From: Mesostigma viride
Taxonomy: Eukaryota; Streptophyta; Mesostigmatophyceae; Mesostigmatales; Mesostigmataceae
Direction: 5' to 3'
DNA: 64,000 nt
Assembly: GCA_009746045.1 (NCBI GenBank)
Contig: RPFO01000389.1
Span: forward strand, 2,313,638-2,377,637
Shown here one piece after another: positions 42,339 through 51,037 of the stretch (its first letter is position 1; every line of letters begins with the position of its first letter). Below the pieces are notes generated by a model, which worked only from the letters and a program-made list of their open reading frames with translations, did no database searches and had not been told where the DNA came from. A program made the translations under genes and the position numbers.

Positions 42339-42829
42339 CGGCGCGCCACTGTGGGCGCGTACGGACACAGGATGTACAAGTGTCACTATGACAGTCCGCA
42401 GGACGTTGACAGGACTTGTACAGGACTTGATGGTCAATTGATAGGTAGGCGTGCTATAGCGCGCCAGGACCTAGGAGACAATGGATGCTGAGTAGTGTAC
42501 GGATAGGTCCACAGGACTAGCCGTATTATGGACAATTGATAGATCTGCGCGCCAAAGGCGTACCAGAGTCTGTGTAATCAATTGATTGACAGTTCAGCTG
42601 TGACAGTGCAGCTGAATACTTGGACGCGTCCCTAGCAACCTATATGTATGACTTGGTAGCACCGGGACGCTAGTTCTTGCGTGCACGCTCTCTTGGCACT
42701 GCGACCCTGTCGCCTGTGCTGCGTGCAGTCTTGGAAGTGACGTGACTTACGTCTGTGTTCCTTATTCTTAATAAAGGCAACATTTTCTGCAAGAACCATG
42801 GCGGAATTCTACACAACCCTCTCACAACT
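42339..42829 (+). repeat. B 5' LTR, 5'-truncated
   Basis: Starts CGGCGCGCCACTG, colinear with 49438 in the 3' LTR, and ends CACAACT. It contains TTCTTAATAAAGG near the end, a possible poly(A) signal. The missing first 127 bp would include the U3 start. Confidence 0.88.
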
Positions 42830-42853
42830 CGTATTACAAGCCTTTTCACGATC

Positions 42854-43603
42854 ATGCCAAATTCCGAAGAATTCCGCATTCCCACCGATGAGGAAGTAGC
42901 TGCTCCGCCGGCAGATCCATTACCGGCTCCACGTCCGCGTGAGCCGCGGCCGGCTGCTCCATCGTGGCAAGCTCTCCTTGACGAAGTCACGATTTCCCTC
43001 GACGAGTTACATCGTCGACAGCGAGCAGCGCTCCCGTTGCTGGGAGATTTTCCCGAAGACCCCCGCCTGCCGCCGCTGGTGCCGGCGATTCGCGGTCCAT
43101 TAGACCAAATCCGAAATATTCTTTCGGCTTTTACGGTCCAGGTCCGTGGAGGCCTGCGTTCGGTGAACGAAGTCACCACCGCCATTGACGAGGTGGATAA
43201 CGCAATTTCATCGCTCACCGGGTACCAGCGCAACTTGCAAAACTGGGCCTCGACGCGCACGGGGGGCGCGCCTGTGGTCACTACAAATTTGTTTCAGGAC
43301 ATCGCGTTGCTTTCCCTGCTCACTCGCGGCGTTCGCACTCGCGAGCGCCAGGTCCTCATAAACCTGGTCGCATTTCTCTCAGCCTTGCGTGAGTGGATCC
43401 CAGCGGGCTGGGAGCTTCTTTCAATTTTTACGCATCCTCTTCGCCTTGTCGCGCGTCGGCGCGTTGCAATCTTCATTCCGACGCAAAACCCGGCGAGTAC
43501 ACCGGTTTTGATCCATACCGGTGCGGGTCCGGCTCACACGCCAGACATGGAGGATCCGGAGTATGCGTATGAGTACTGTGATTTTCGGGGCCTTGACTAT
43601 TAA
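42854..43603 (+). CDS. B ORF0, unknown protein upstream of Gag
   Basis: 250 codons starting MPNSEEFRIPTDEE, the first ATG after the LTR; the open frame also reads back into the LTR. The product has a Pro/Ala/Arg-rich N-terminus, a long helical middle (SLDELHRRQRAALPLL, QIRNILSAFTVQVRGGL, VDNAISSLTGYQRNLQNW), then ERQVLINLVAFLSALREWI. It ends acidic and aromatic (PEYAYEYCDFRGLDY). It is compact, uninterrupted and differs from Gag, which starts 166 bp downstream. Standard copia elements lack such an ORF. C has an ORF pair in the same place. Function unknown; a structural or capsid-like role is possible. Confidence 0.7.
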   Translation: MPNSEEFRIPTDEEVAAPPADPLPAPRPREPRPAAPSWQALLDEVTISLDELHRRQRAALPLLGDFPEDPRLPPLVPAIRGPLDQIRNILSAFTVQVRGGLRSVNEVTTAIDEVDNAISSLTGYQRNLQNWASTRTGGAPVVTTNLFQDIALLSLLTRGVRTRERQVLINLVAFLSALREWIPAGWELLSIFTHPLRLVARRRVAIFIPTQNPASTPVLIHTGAGPAHTPDMEDPEYAYEYCDFRGLDY

Positions 43604-43768
43604 ACGTCGGCCAATTTTATCCAGTGCTCGTCGGCATTTCGTCGACTTTTCAACGGCATTTCGCGGGGGCGGCGGCGACACCGGTGCAGGCGGCATAGTC
43701 GACAGTTGTACATACTTTCTTTTTGCTGCTTTGCTCAGGTGTTCTTAGTCGACAGCTTGTAGTGCACC

Positions 43769-44878
43769 ATGGCCGACGGGCGCCGTAGCAAGGGTGCCCC
43801 AGCCAGTGGTAATAATGGAGGTGCAGGTAGTGGGACCGCTCACGTAGATGATGTGGGGGTTACCGGCGAGATTACCAATGTACCTATTAATAATAATACA
43901 CATGCTGTCTCTGGATATGATCTCACCACACAGGGTCTCCTTATTGTTAATCAACTGCAACCTGTCACTTCAGACTCTAAGCCAAAGCAGGCAGAGGAGT
44001 TTGTGGAAGGACTAGCGGGGTTTCCAAGCTTGTACGGTGGTACAAACTATTATCAGATCTGGATAGGCAGCCAGACTTTTGGCAAGTGCACAGATCAGAT
44101 TAAAGACCTCACTAGAGAGTGCAAGAAGGCCAACAAGGCCTGGGCAGTCTACGTGGCAGAGCTGAGGGAGCTGCTAGAGGATCAACGGAAGAAAGTGGGG
44201 ATCCATTGGCAGGATAAGTACCAAGGGTGGGAGGTCAAAGGAGACCTCATCCAGAATTTTCTCAACTATTGTAAAATGGTTGAGGAGGGCAGGGCTCATG
44301 GCTTTAATGTAGCTGACAGCATTGCCCTGACTAACTGGCTGAAGGTTTCTGGGCTGGACAAGGCAACACGTGGCTCTTTAAAGGTCATGTGTGCCCCACA
44401 TTCTACCCTGAAGGCCTATAAGGTCATCATCAAACAGGCACTCGAGGCAGAGGAGCTGTTTGAGGGTGGAGTGCCAGCTGTGAAGGCTACCCATGCAGGC
44501 GGGCGTGCCCAGGGGGGCTCCAGAGCGTCTGAGGCTGAAAGAAGCCAAGGAGGGCGTGGGGGCAACCATAACAAGCGGAAGGCCAACCATTCACCCGACC
44601 CTGACAGGCAATCACATGCCAAGTCGGTGTTCAGGAGGGTGGGTGGCAAGCCCAAGCCGGGTAACGCGTCTGACAACGGGGGTGGTGGCCAGGGCAAGTC
44701 CAAGGTCCAATGCTACCTGTGCAAGGGGTGGGGGCACATCAAGAAGGAGTGTCCCAGCTTCAAGAAGTCCCAGGGCCAGGGCAGCAACAAGAATAACAAC
44801 AACAAAAACAACAAGAACAAGTCCCAGGCAGGCCAGCCTTCAAAGGGCAGTCAACAAGAAGACAACAAGGAGCAGTGA
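43769..44878 (+). CDS. B Gag with CCHC zinc knuckle
   Basis: 370 codons. An N-terminal capsid-like region (YQIWIGSQTFGKCTDQIKDLTREC, EVKGDLIQNFLNYCKMVEEGRAHGFNV, ALTNWLKVSGLDK) is followed by a basic linker and one CCHC knuckle, CYLCKGWGHIKKEC (C-x2-C-x4-H-x4-C). An Asn/Lys/Gln-rich tail follows. The knuckle binds RNA in copia Gag proteins. The frame is intact; Pol starts 145 bp downstream in a different frame, so Gag and Pol are not one simple fusion in this copy. Confidence 0.85.
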   Translation: MADGRRSKGAPASGNNGGAGSGTAHVDDVGVTGEITNVPINNNTHAVSGYDLTTQGLLIVNQLQPVTSDSKPKQAEEFVEGLAGFPSLYGGTNYYQIWIGSQTFGKCTDQIKDLTRECKKANKAWAVYVAELRELLEDQRKKVGIHWQDKYQGWEVKGDLIQNFLNYCKMVEEGRAHGFNVADSIALTNWLKVSGLDKATRGSLKVMCAPHSTLKAYKVIIKQALEAEELFEGGVPAVKATHAGGRAQGGSRASEAERSQGGRGGNHNKRKANHSPDPDRQSHAKSVFRRVGGKPKPGNASDNGGGGQGKSKVQCYLCKGWGHIKKECPSFKKSQGQGSNKNNNNKNNKNKSQAGQPSKGSQQEDNKEQ

Positions 44879-45023
44879 CTGTCTGAGGCAACCCCTACAC
44901 ACCTTAATTCACCCAGAGGGGAGGCCAGGTGCTCCAATGCAGATTTTATATCTGGGCAACAAGAGGGTGATCTCCAGGTCAAGGATGGCCCCAGGTCACC
45001 TGGAGAGGTACAGCTAGGTTCCT

Positions 45024-46586
45024 ATGAAGACGTCCTTGACAGCTGGTGCAGCTGTAAGAATGTCTGACCCCATGCATCCTCGTGCTGGGCACGAGGGTGG
45101 ACCTCTCATTTTGAGAGAAACCAATGTACAACCACAGAGGGGTGTGAAGGCCTCTGGTGGTATGCATGTGGTCCCTGCTGGCGGTCCAGGTGTTGGGCAT
45201 GAGCAGGGTGACTCAGGCTCTGAGTCAGAACAGGATGGAAGTCAGCATGGTGATGCTGGACAACCTGACAGCACAGTCCTGACTGTGCCAGGGACTGCTT
45301 CCTCCGTGTACCAGGAGTTGGGTGCCCGAATCCACAACATGTTTGGGCATGCCACTTCTCTGTCAAACAACTTTGCCTTCCGTATGGGCAGGGCACCCCT
45401 TCTTAAGGCGTGTCAGCAAGCTGCCTCACGGTGTAAGTGCCAGTTGTCCTCCAACAAGCCCAGGAAATCACATGCCAAAGCTCTACCTCAGAGCATTGGT
45501 GATCTGCAGTGTGATATCCAACACATCAGGGGCATGCAACTGTTGGTGTGCGTGGACAGGTACACAAAGTACAAGGTGCTAGAGCATTTACCTTCTATGA
45601 AGAACAGGTACTTGCTGGCTGCCCTGCAGAATGTAAGAGCCAAGTTTCCTACCACAAGGATCCAGGTGGACATGCAGTTTCAGCATCTCAAGGGTGATCC
45701 TACCCTTCCTGAGTTGCTGGTTACACCTAGGGAGGCTCATGGGCAGCAGGGTGCTATCGAGAGGGCAATCCAGGAGGTCAAGAAATTGATCATCTCTGAA
45801 GACTGGGTACCCTTGTCTGCACCTGCACTTGTCAGGAGTGCATGGCTGAGGAACGTGGAGCAGCAGCTGAACAGCAGGGTTAACTTCTACTATGATGGAG
45901 TTGCTGTCAGCCCAATGGGTCTATATCATGGCCTGTGCCCACCACATGTGCTGGAGGGCTGGAAACATGCTGCACATGTCACCTTTGCCAAGCTGAGGGA
46001 GAAGGACCGGGGTTGGAAGATGCTGGAGCCACAAGTGGGTCAGAAGGTCCTAGCTTGGAAGGAACCTAGCCTTTATGGCAAACGTGGTAGCTGGAGTCCT
46101 GGGGTGGTTACCCAGGTTGATGAAGCTAGCCACGCATGCTTGGTCAGCATGGAGGACGAACCAAAGCATGTGCACCGGCTGAGTTGGTCATATGTCAAGC
46201 CTAACCTGATGAATGAGGGCAGTCAGGCACAAGGCTCACAGGATCTGCAGGATTTTCAGGTCCCAAGTGGCATCACTGACGCAACGACCACATCTGTTGC
46301 AGGGGAATCTGTCAGCCCTGGCCAGGTTGCAGAGGTACTTGTTGAACAGGCTGCAAGGTCAACAGCTGGGGAGTCAACTGTCAAGCCCACGGCTCTAACC
46401 AAGCCCAGGGGGACTAGTTTGGCTGGATTGATTGGGGCTATGCAAAGGGCCAAGAAGCTGCCCAAGGTAGCCAAGCTCAGGTGGCATGGCAATCTGGGGC
46501 TGGACACTGCCTTAGAGGTAGACACTAATTCTCAGGTTTCCATCATTGGAACCAGAGCTGCATGCAGCAGGGTACAGCATGTCTGA
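45024..46586 (+). CDS. B integrase and start of retropepsin-like domain
   Basis: The integrase has a His/Cys N-terminal region (HNMFGHATSLSNNFAFRMG..CQQAASRCKCQ). Catalytic residues lie in LQCDIQHIRGM (Asp), IQVDMQF (Asp) and GQQGAIERAIQEVKK (Glu). A C-terminal part ends HVHRLSWSYVKP. About 75 codons of linker follow, then LEVDTNSQVSII, a retropepsin active-site-like motif with Asn for Gly. The frame is lost at about 46550 and continues in frame 1. A short VLDSWCSCKN just upstream (45028-45060) looks like a relic of the ordinary copia LDSGAS protease and ends at a stop. Confidence 0.82.
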   Translation: MKTSLTAGAAVRMSDPMHPRAGHEGGPLILRETNVQPQRGVKASGGMHVVPAGGPGVGHEQGDSGSESEQDGSQHGDAGQPDSTVLTVPGTASSVYQELGARIHNMFGHATSLSNNFAFRMGRAPLLKACQQAASRCKCQLSSNKPRKSHAKALPQSIGDLQCDIQHIRGMQLLVCVDRYTKYKVLEHLPSMKNRYLLAALQNVRAKFPTTRIQVDMQFQHLKGDPTLPELLVTPREAHGQQGAIERAIQEVKKLIISEDWVPLSAPALVRSAWLRNVEQQLNSRVNFYYDGVAVSPMGLYHGLCPPHVLEGWKHAAHVTFAKLREKDRGWKMLEPQVGQKVLAWKEPSLYGKRGSWSPGVVTQVDEASHACLVSMEDEPKHVHRLSWSYVKPNLMNEGSQAQGSQDLQDFQVPSGITDATTTSVAGESVSPGQVAEVLVEQAARSTAGESTVKPTALTKPRGTSLAGLIGAMQRAKKLPKVAKLRWHGNLGLDTALEVDTNSQVSIIGTRAACSRVQHV

Positions 46587-47775
46587 ACCCAGCTATCAGT
46601 TTGTGTCTGACTTCAGTGGCGGGGTACACGTGAAGGTACTGGGTGAGGTATCTATTCCTATCCTTGGACAGGACACTGCATTTTGTGTCTTGGAGGGCTA
46701 TCAGGGACCTGCTCTTCTGGGGCAGAATTTCCTATGCCAGGATGGAGTAGTGATCACGTCCTCTCTCCTGACTAAGGAAGGGGCTGGTCAGGTCCCACTG
46801 ATTAATTTCAGGACCACTCACCTATCACGTGCAGTAACCAGGTCGGTTAATGTCCGTGTGCAAGTGTGCCAGGGGCAGGAGCCCTTGGTTGATGACCTCA
46901 TACTGCCAGCTGCTAGTCATCCAAGCAGTTTGGGCATTGGTCCTCACTCACTTGCTGGACACAGCCCTATCAACTACCAAGGCCTGGTGAAGCTCATGTC
47001 CTCTCCCATTATGTGTCCCCAGGTCACACTGGGTCTGATTAAATCTGGGGAGGACTGGATCTCCAAGAAATGCGGGGAACCTGTCAATGACCTGCCTCCT
47101 GCACGGCGTCTACTCAAGCTCAAGTTTGTCATCAAGATGAAGGAGGTGGACGGGGTCAAGGTACCACATGTCAGACCAGTGCTGAATGAGTTCAAGGGTA
47201 CTGGTGAGTGCACTGCTGAGGAGTTGTATACCCCTGGCATGCTGCATGACACTTGGAGGCTGCTGCTGTGTGTATTTCTAGGCCTTCTCAACAAGGGCTT
47301 GGACTATGGCTCAGTGGTGATAGACTTCAAGAGGGCATTTCTGGAGGGGGATGCAGATGTGGCACAGGATAAGTGGGAGGGAAAGACGCCTTTCTATGTT
47401 AGGGTGCCTGCTATATGGAAAAGGGACATCCACACGGAGTTCCTTAAAATCCTCAAGGGCCTGGAGGGTCTGAGGTCAAGTCCAATAATCTGGAGGGAGA
47501 CTCTCAACCGTTTCCTGAAGGAGCATTGCAACTTGAAGGTCTCTCCTGTAGTAGATCCCTGTCTGTTTCTGGGGCAATGGGAAGGCCTACCAGTGTATGC
47601 TTCGCTGCACGGGGATGACCTGCATCTGCTGGCTCCCACGTCGTGGCTCAAGGAGCTGATCTCCATCATTAAGTCCAATCATCACACAGGCACTGTGTCC
47701 TATGGTCAGGGGCATGGTTGCTTGGGTGGCAGGCATTTCCAGGCCAGACCTTATGGTCATAGCCAGGTTGCCTGA
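46546..47775 (+). CDS. B retropepsin-like domain (rest) and reverse transcriptase
   Basis: FSGGVHVKVLGEVSIPILG..VLEGYQGPALLGQNFL matches the second half of a retropepsin (the ILGxNFL flap end). RT follows: LLKLKFVIKMKEVDG, EELYTPGMLHDTW, SVVIDFKRAFLEGD (first Asp), GLEGLRSSPIIWRE, VDPCLFL and ASLHGDDLHLLAP (HGDD). After LISIIKSNHH the RT jumps to TVSYGQGHG, losing about 75 residues present in C, and changes frame. RT is therefore inactive. Confidence 0.85.
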   Translation: MEPELHAAGYSMSEPSYQFVSDFSGGVHVKVLGEVSIPILGQDTAFCVLEGYQGPALLGQNFLCQDGVVITSSLLTKEGAGQVPLINFRTTHLSRAVTRSVNVRVQVCQGQEPLVDDLILPAASHPSSLGIGPHSLAGHSPINYQGLVKLMSSPIMCPQVTLGLIKSGEDWISKKCGEPVNDLPPARRLLKLKFVIKMKEVDGVKVPHVRPVLNEFKGTGECTAEELYTPGMLHDTWRLLLCVFLGLLNKGLDYGSVVIDFKRAFLEGDADVAQDKWEGKTPFYVRVPAIWKRDIHTEFLKILKGLEGLRSSPIIWRETLNRFLKEHCNLKVSPVVDPCLFLGQWEGLPVYASLHGDDLHLLAPTSWLKELISIIKSNHHTGTVSYGQGHGCLGGRHFQARPYGHSQVA

Positions 47776-48364
47776 TGACATGCTGGTGGAGCTAGGGTCT
47801 GCCAAGGTGGCTGATCAGGTCAGGGCTTCATCTGGCATTCTGTTGTCTGCAGTGGATTTATCACAACCCATTTGCATGGAGCTGTATGTGGATAGCTCAA
47901 TGGACAGCAGGCATGTCTCCAAGGTCAGGGGCAGGGCTGCAGGGCTCTTTGTGCTCAGACAGGAAGGCCTGGGGAGTTTGGTGAGCTGGTTTAGTCGCCT
48001 GCACAAACGGGTGGCTGTCAGCAGTGATGTGGCAGAATGCAGGGCTATTTGTGAAGGCATTCACACAAGCCTCTATCTGAAGGAGTTGCTTCATCAGATG
48101 ACTTCTAACACTCCTTGGCCACTTCAGGTTACCACTCTTCTCAAAACAGACTCCATGGGGATGGTGCAATTCGTGCACAGGCAGATGGCCAGAAGTAGGG
48201 ACTTGGATTATCTCCTTCTTAAGTAATTGTCCTCCTTGGCCAATATTGAGCATATCCCTGGGGTTGACAATCCTGCTGATGCTTTGACCAAGCTAGTGCA
48301 GAAGGCAGCAGTGCAATACAAGGTTCTTCAGTCTCTGATGGACCCATCTCAGCAAGCTGTCTAA
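47702..48364 (+). CDS. B RNase H, with in-frame stop
   Basis: MVRGMVAWVAGISRPDLMVIAR joins RT to RNase H. Motifs are LYVDSSMDSRHVSKV (Asp), SDVAECRAICEG (Glu), LLKTDSMGMVQFVHRQMARSRDLDYLLLK (Asp), then TAA at 48224. The frame continues LSSLANIEHIPGVDNPADALTKLVQKA.. (final Asp) to the natural stop at 48364. Fragment A has Glu at the TAA position, so the stop is a mutation of GAA. Confidence 0.85.
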
Positions 48365-48646
48365 GCTGGTGCCTGGTTATAGGGCATTGGAGAGCAGATT
48401 GTGTGGTAGTGTCAGCATTGTGACTGGCATAATACCTGTATTTTAGTCTGTACTAAGGCTCAGGGACCATGGTACACTCACTCTGATCATAATCAGGATA
48501 CAGCCAGGCATTGGCTGGGGTTCATGCTGTTGACTACACAACGTTGACAGGTCCATTACAGACCATGTATTCTATTTTAAAAGAAATGTATATTTGTGCA
48601 TACCTCTCACAATGGTCTGGGAACCTTCATACTGGGGTTTATAGGG

Positions 48647-48664
48647 CGGGGTTCGATTCCCTGG
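48647..48664 (+). ncRNA. tRNA T-arm-like hairpin in B 3' UTR
   Basis: CGGGGTTCGATTCCCTGG forms a T-arm-like stem with the invariant TTCGATT loop and a Pol III B-box-like core. The same hairpin, with stem changes, is in the 3' UTR of A (41620-41637), E (30292-30309), C (54982-54998) and C' (63580-63596). No full cloverleaf was found around it. Confidence 0.5.
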
Positions 48665-49310
48665 TATTATGTTTCTACAAGCTGGCCTGTTCAGGTGTTT
48701 GCCTGTTCAGACTTCCCTAGTTCCCCAGGGCAGGAGTTAATTGTTGCCTATGTGTTTCATTTTGTCATTTGTTTACTGTGGCAGTTTACCATCTGGCAAG
48801 TAGACGGGCGCCGTAAGACGGGCGCCAATAGACCCCTGTTGAGAGAATGACAGGCAAACTATTGTAATACGCCTTACTTTGTCAAGTGGTATTTTAATTG
48901 TCATGGGTTTATTGTACTTATATTGAATATGTACTGGGTTTTATGGGATTAGTATCTGGGATTAATGTAACTCACCGCCAGAAGGTCATTGTACTGGAGG
49001 CTCTACCGAGGTGATGGGATTAATTCCTGGAGAAGACCTCATAGAATTAACCTGTATGTATTTAATTTTGTGTGTTCCTAATATCTGGTGGTACTCTGTA
49101 ATGCCACTTCCATAGGTTTTAATCCATTTCTCATGGAATGGTTTTCCCTGTGGCAGATCTGTTTCTTTTCCAGTAAGAAAAGGCTGGGGGAATGGCAATG
49201 GCCATTAATAAAGACATCTGTTCAAGCTTCAAGCTGGAGTGAAGGACATTTCAAGCTGCTTCAAGGGTCCCTGGCAGGGGATGTGATCCCTAAAGAAAAG
49301 AAGGGATTGG

Positions 49311-49928
49311 AGTTAACGTAAAGGATTTACGTTAGATGGATAGAGATTGTTACGCTCTTTCCAACGGCACCTTGAACGCCTCATTTGGTTAAGGAACGTA
49401 AAAGTTATGACGTTTCCTAGGCTGTGCCAACAGTACCCGGCGCGCCACTGTGGGCGCGTACGGACACAGGATGTACAAGTGTCACTATGACAGTCCGCAG
49501 GACGTTGACAGGACTTGTACAGGACTTGATGGTCAATTGATAGGTAGGCGTGCTATAGCGCGCCAGGACCTAGGAGACAATGGATGCTGAGTAGTGTACG
49601 GATAGGTCCACAGGACTAGCCGTATTATGGACAATTGATAGATCTGCGCGCCAAAGGCGTACCAGAGTCTGTGTAATCAATTGTTTGACAGTTCAGCTGT
49701 GACAGTGCAGCTGAATACTTGGACGCGTCCCTAGCAACCTATATGTATGACTTGGTAGCACCGGGACGCTAGTTCTTGCGTGCACGCTCTCTTGGCACTG
49801 CGACCCTGTCGCCTGTGCTGCGTGCAGTCTTGGAAGTGACGTGACTTACGTCTGTGTTCCTTATTCTTAATAAAGGCAACATTTCCTGCAAGAACCATGG
49901 CGGAATTCTACACAACCCTCTCACAACT
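49311..49928 (+). repeat. B 3' LTR
   Basis: Starts AGTTAACGTAAAGG after the tract AAAGAAAAGAAGGGATTGG and ends CACAACT next to D3 sequence. The AGTT..AACT ends are shared in style with E. Confidence 0.88.
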
Positions 49929-49978
49929 GAAGACGTCAAAACTCGACGCCACCGAAGTGGCGCTGGAAAGCAGCTGGG

Positions 49979-50222
49979 TCAAAACCCAGGGCCTGAGCCC
50001 AGAGGGCGGGCGGGATGTCGCGCCCCATGCAGGAGGCTCCGGTGGAGGCCGATGTAGCGCGTGACCGAGAGGGCCGAAGCCCACCGGCCGTGCAGCTGAA
50101 TGGCCTCCAAAGACTCGCCAGCGATGGCGTCGTGCGTCGCCCCCCCATGCCGGAGGCTGTGAAAAGAAAACATCCCCGGGATGCCCATGCGGGCCTGCAC
50201 AGCCTCCCACTGCTGCCTAGCC
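49979..50222 (-). pseudogene. D3 recombinase C-terminal fragment
   Basis: ARQQWEAVQARMGIPGMFSFHSLRHGGATHD contains the His-x-x-Arg box. It is followed by LHGRWASALSVTRYIGLHRSLL with the second His, Trp and the nucleophilic Tyr. It is the continuation of the D3 ORF beyond insertion H and is degenerate after LHRSLL. Confidence 0.88.
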
Positions 50223-51037
50223 GGGCTTTAACGTACAGCCAGTACGTTAAACCCCGAAAGAGAAGTGCATCCGGGTGCTGGCTGTCAGAGTATGTTTATA
50301 CCTGGCTGCCCTACCTAGCTTTTAGGCCCTTGCCTGAATTGAGGGGGGAGAGACTGTTTGCCCTACCTGCGTAGTGTCTTCACTTTAGGCATTGTGCAAG
50401 GGGGGTGTCAGAGGTGAATTTCACCCTGTGTGCCCAACTGCCTGTTTATATTTGTAGTGTCTGGCCATCATGTTGTAAACGGAGGTATTAGGGTTGCGTC
50501 CCTAACAATCGCACCCGCCTGCCATCTTTCTGGCCGATAATTAAATAGGCTTGGTAGGGCCCGCCGTGAGCTTTCCGGCACAACTTATAGCACTGAATAT
50601 AGTGCAGTATAGCAAAAGTTATGTAGTGCCGAAGTTGTAATTCCGGCACAATTCTTTGCGTACATTAGGTGCCGACGGTACTATCCTTGGCCGAATATTC
50701 CGTGTTGGATATTTCGTATGACTGATTCCAGTTCTAGATGCATTGTATGCCGTGTTAGTTGCTTGACATCTGGCGTTCTCCTAATCGTCAATTGTATAAT
50801 CGACAGCTGGCAACTTGTGCAGAATATTCTAGAACGTGCACCGCTGCCCCAATGTGCCTTGATAAGGAAGTGACACACCTACGTTGCACTTACCTTGCAG
50901 TCCAAGCCCCGTGTGGCTATGGATGCTATGGTCCCCACCCGGGAACCGCACCATGGCTTTGGCGGTGAAACGGTGGCAGTCCGTAACCTAAATATGCAAT
51001 GAATAAACTGTCTATCAATTGTCTCAATCAGTCTTGA
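50223..51037. mobile_element. insertion H in the D3 recombinase
   Basis: About 815 bp separate ..KFSFNSL from ARQQWEAVQARMG of the recombinase; joined, the two parts align with D2 residue for residue. The left end has a 10-bp-arm palindrome TTTAACGTAC/GTACGTTAAA (about 50229-50253), reminiscent of the HP terminal sequence. Near the right end AATAAA occurs (51002). No clear target duplication. It could be a solo LTR; not proven. Confidence 0.6.

Larger units (their letters stand above)
42339..49928 (+). mobile_element. copia-like LTR retrotransposon B
   Basis: The 3' LTR is 49311-49928 (618 bp). The 5' LTR is 42339-42829 (491 bp), equal in length to the matching part of the 3' LTR, so its first 127 bp are missing. 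The order is ORF0, Gag, integrase, retropepsin-like domain, RT, RNase H, 3' UTR with a T-arm-like hairpin, polypurine tract (49292-49310), LTR. Frames are broken near 46550, and about 75 codons of RT are deleted near 47690. An in-frame TAA lies at 48224, so B is defective. It abuts the D3 recombinase end at 49929. Confidence 0.88.
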
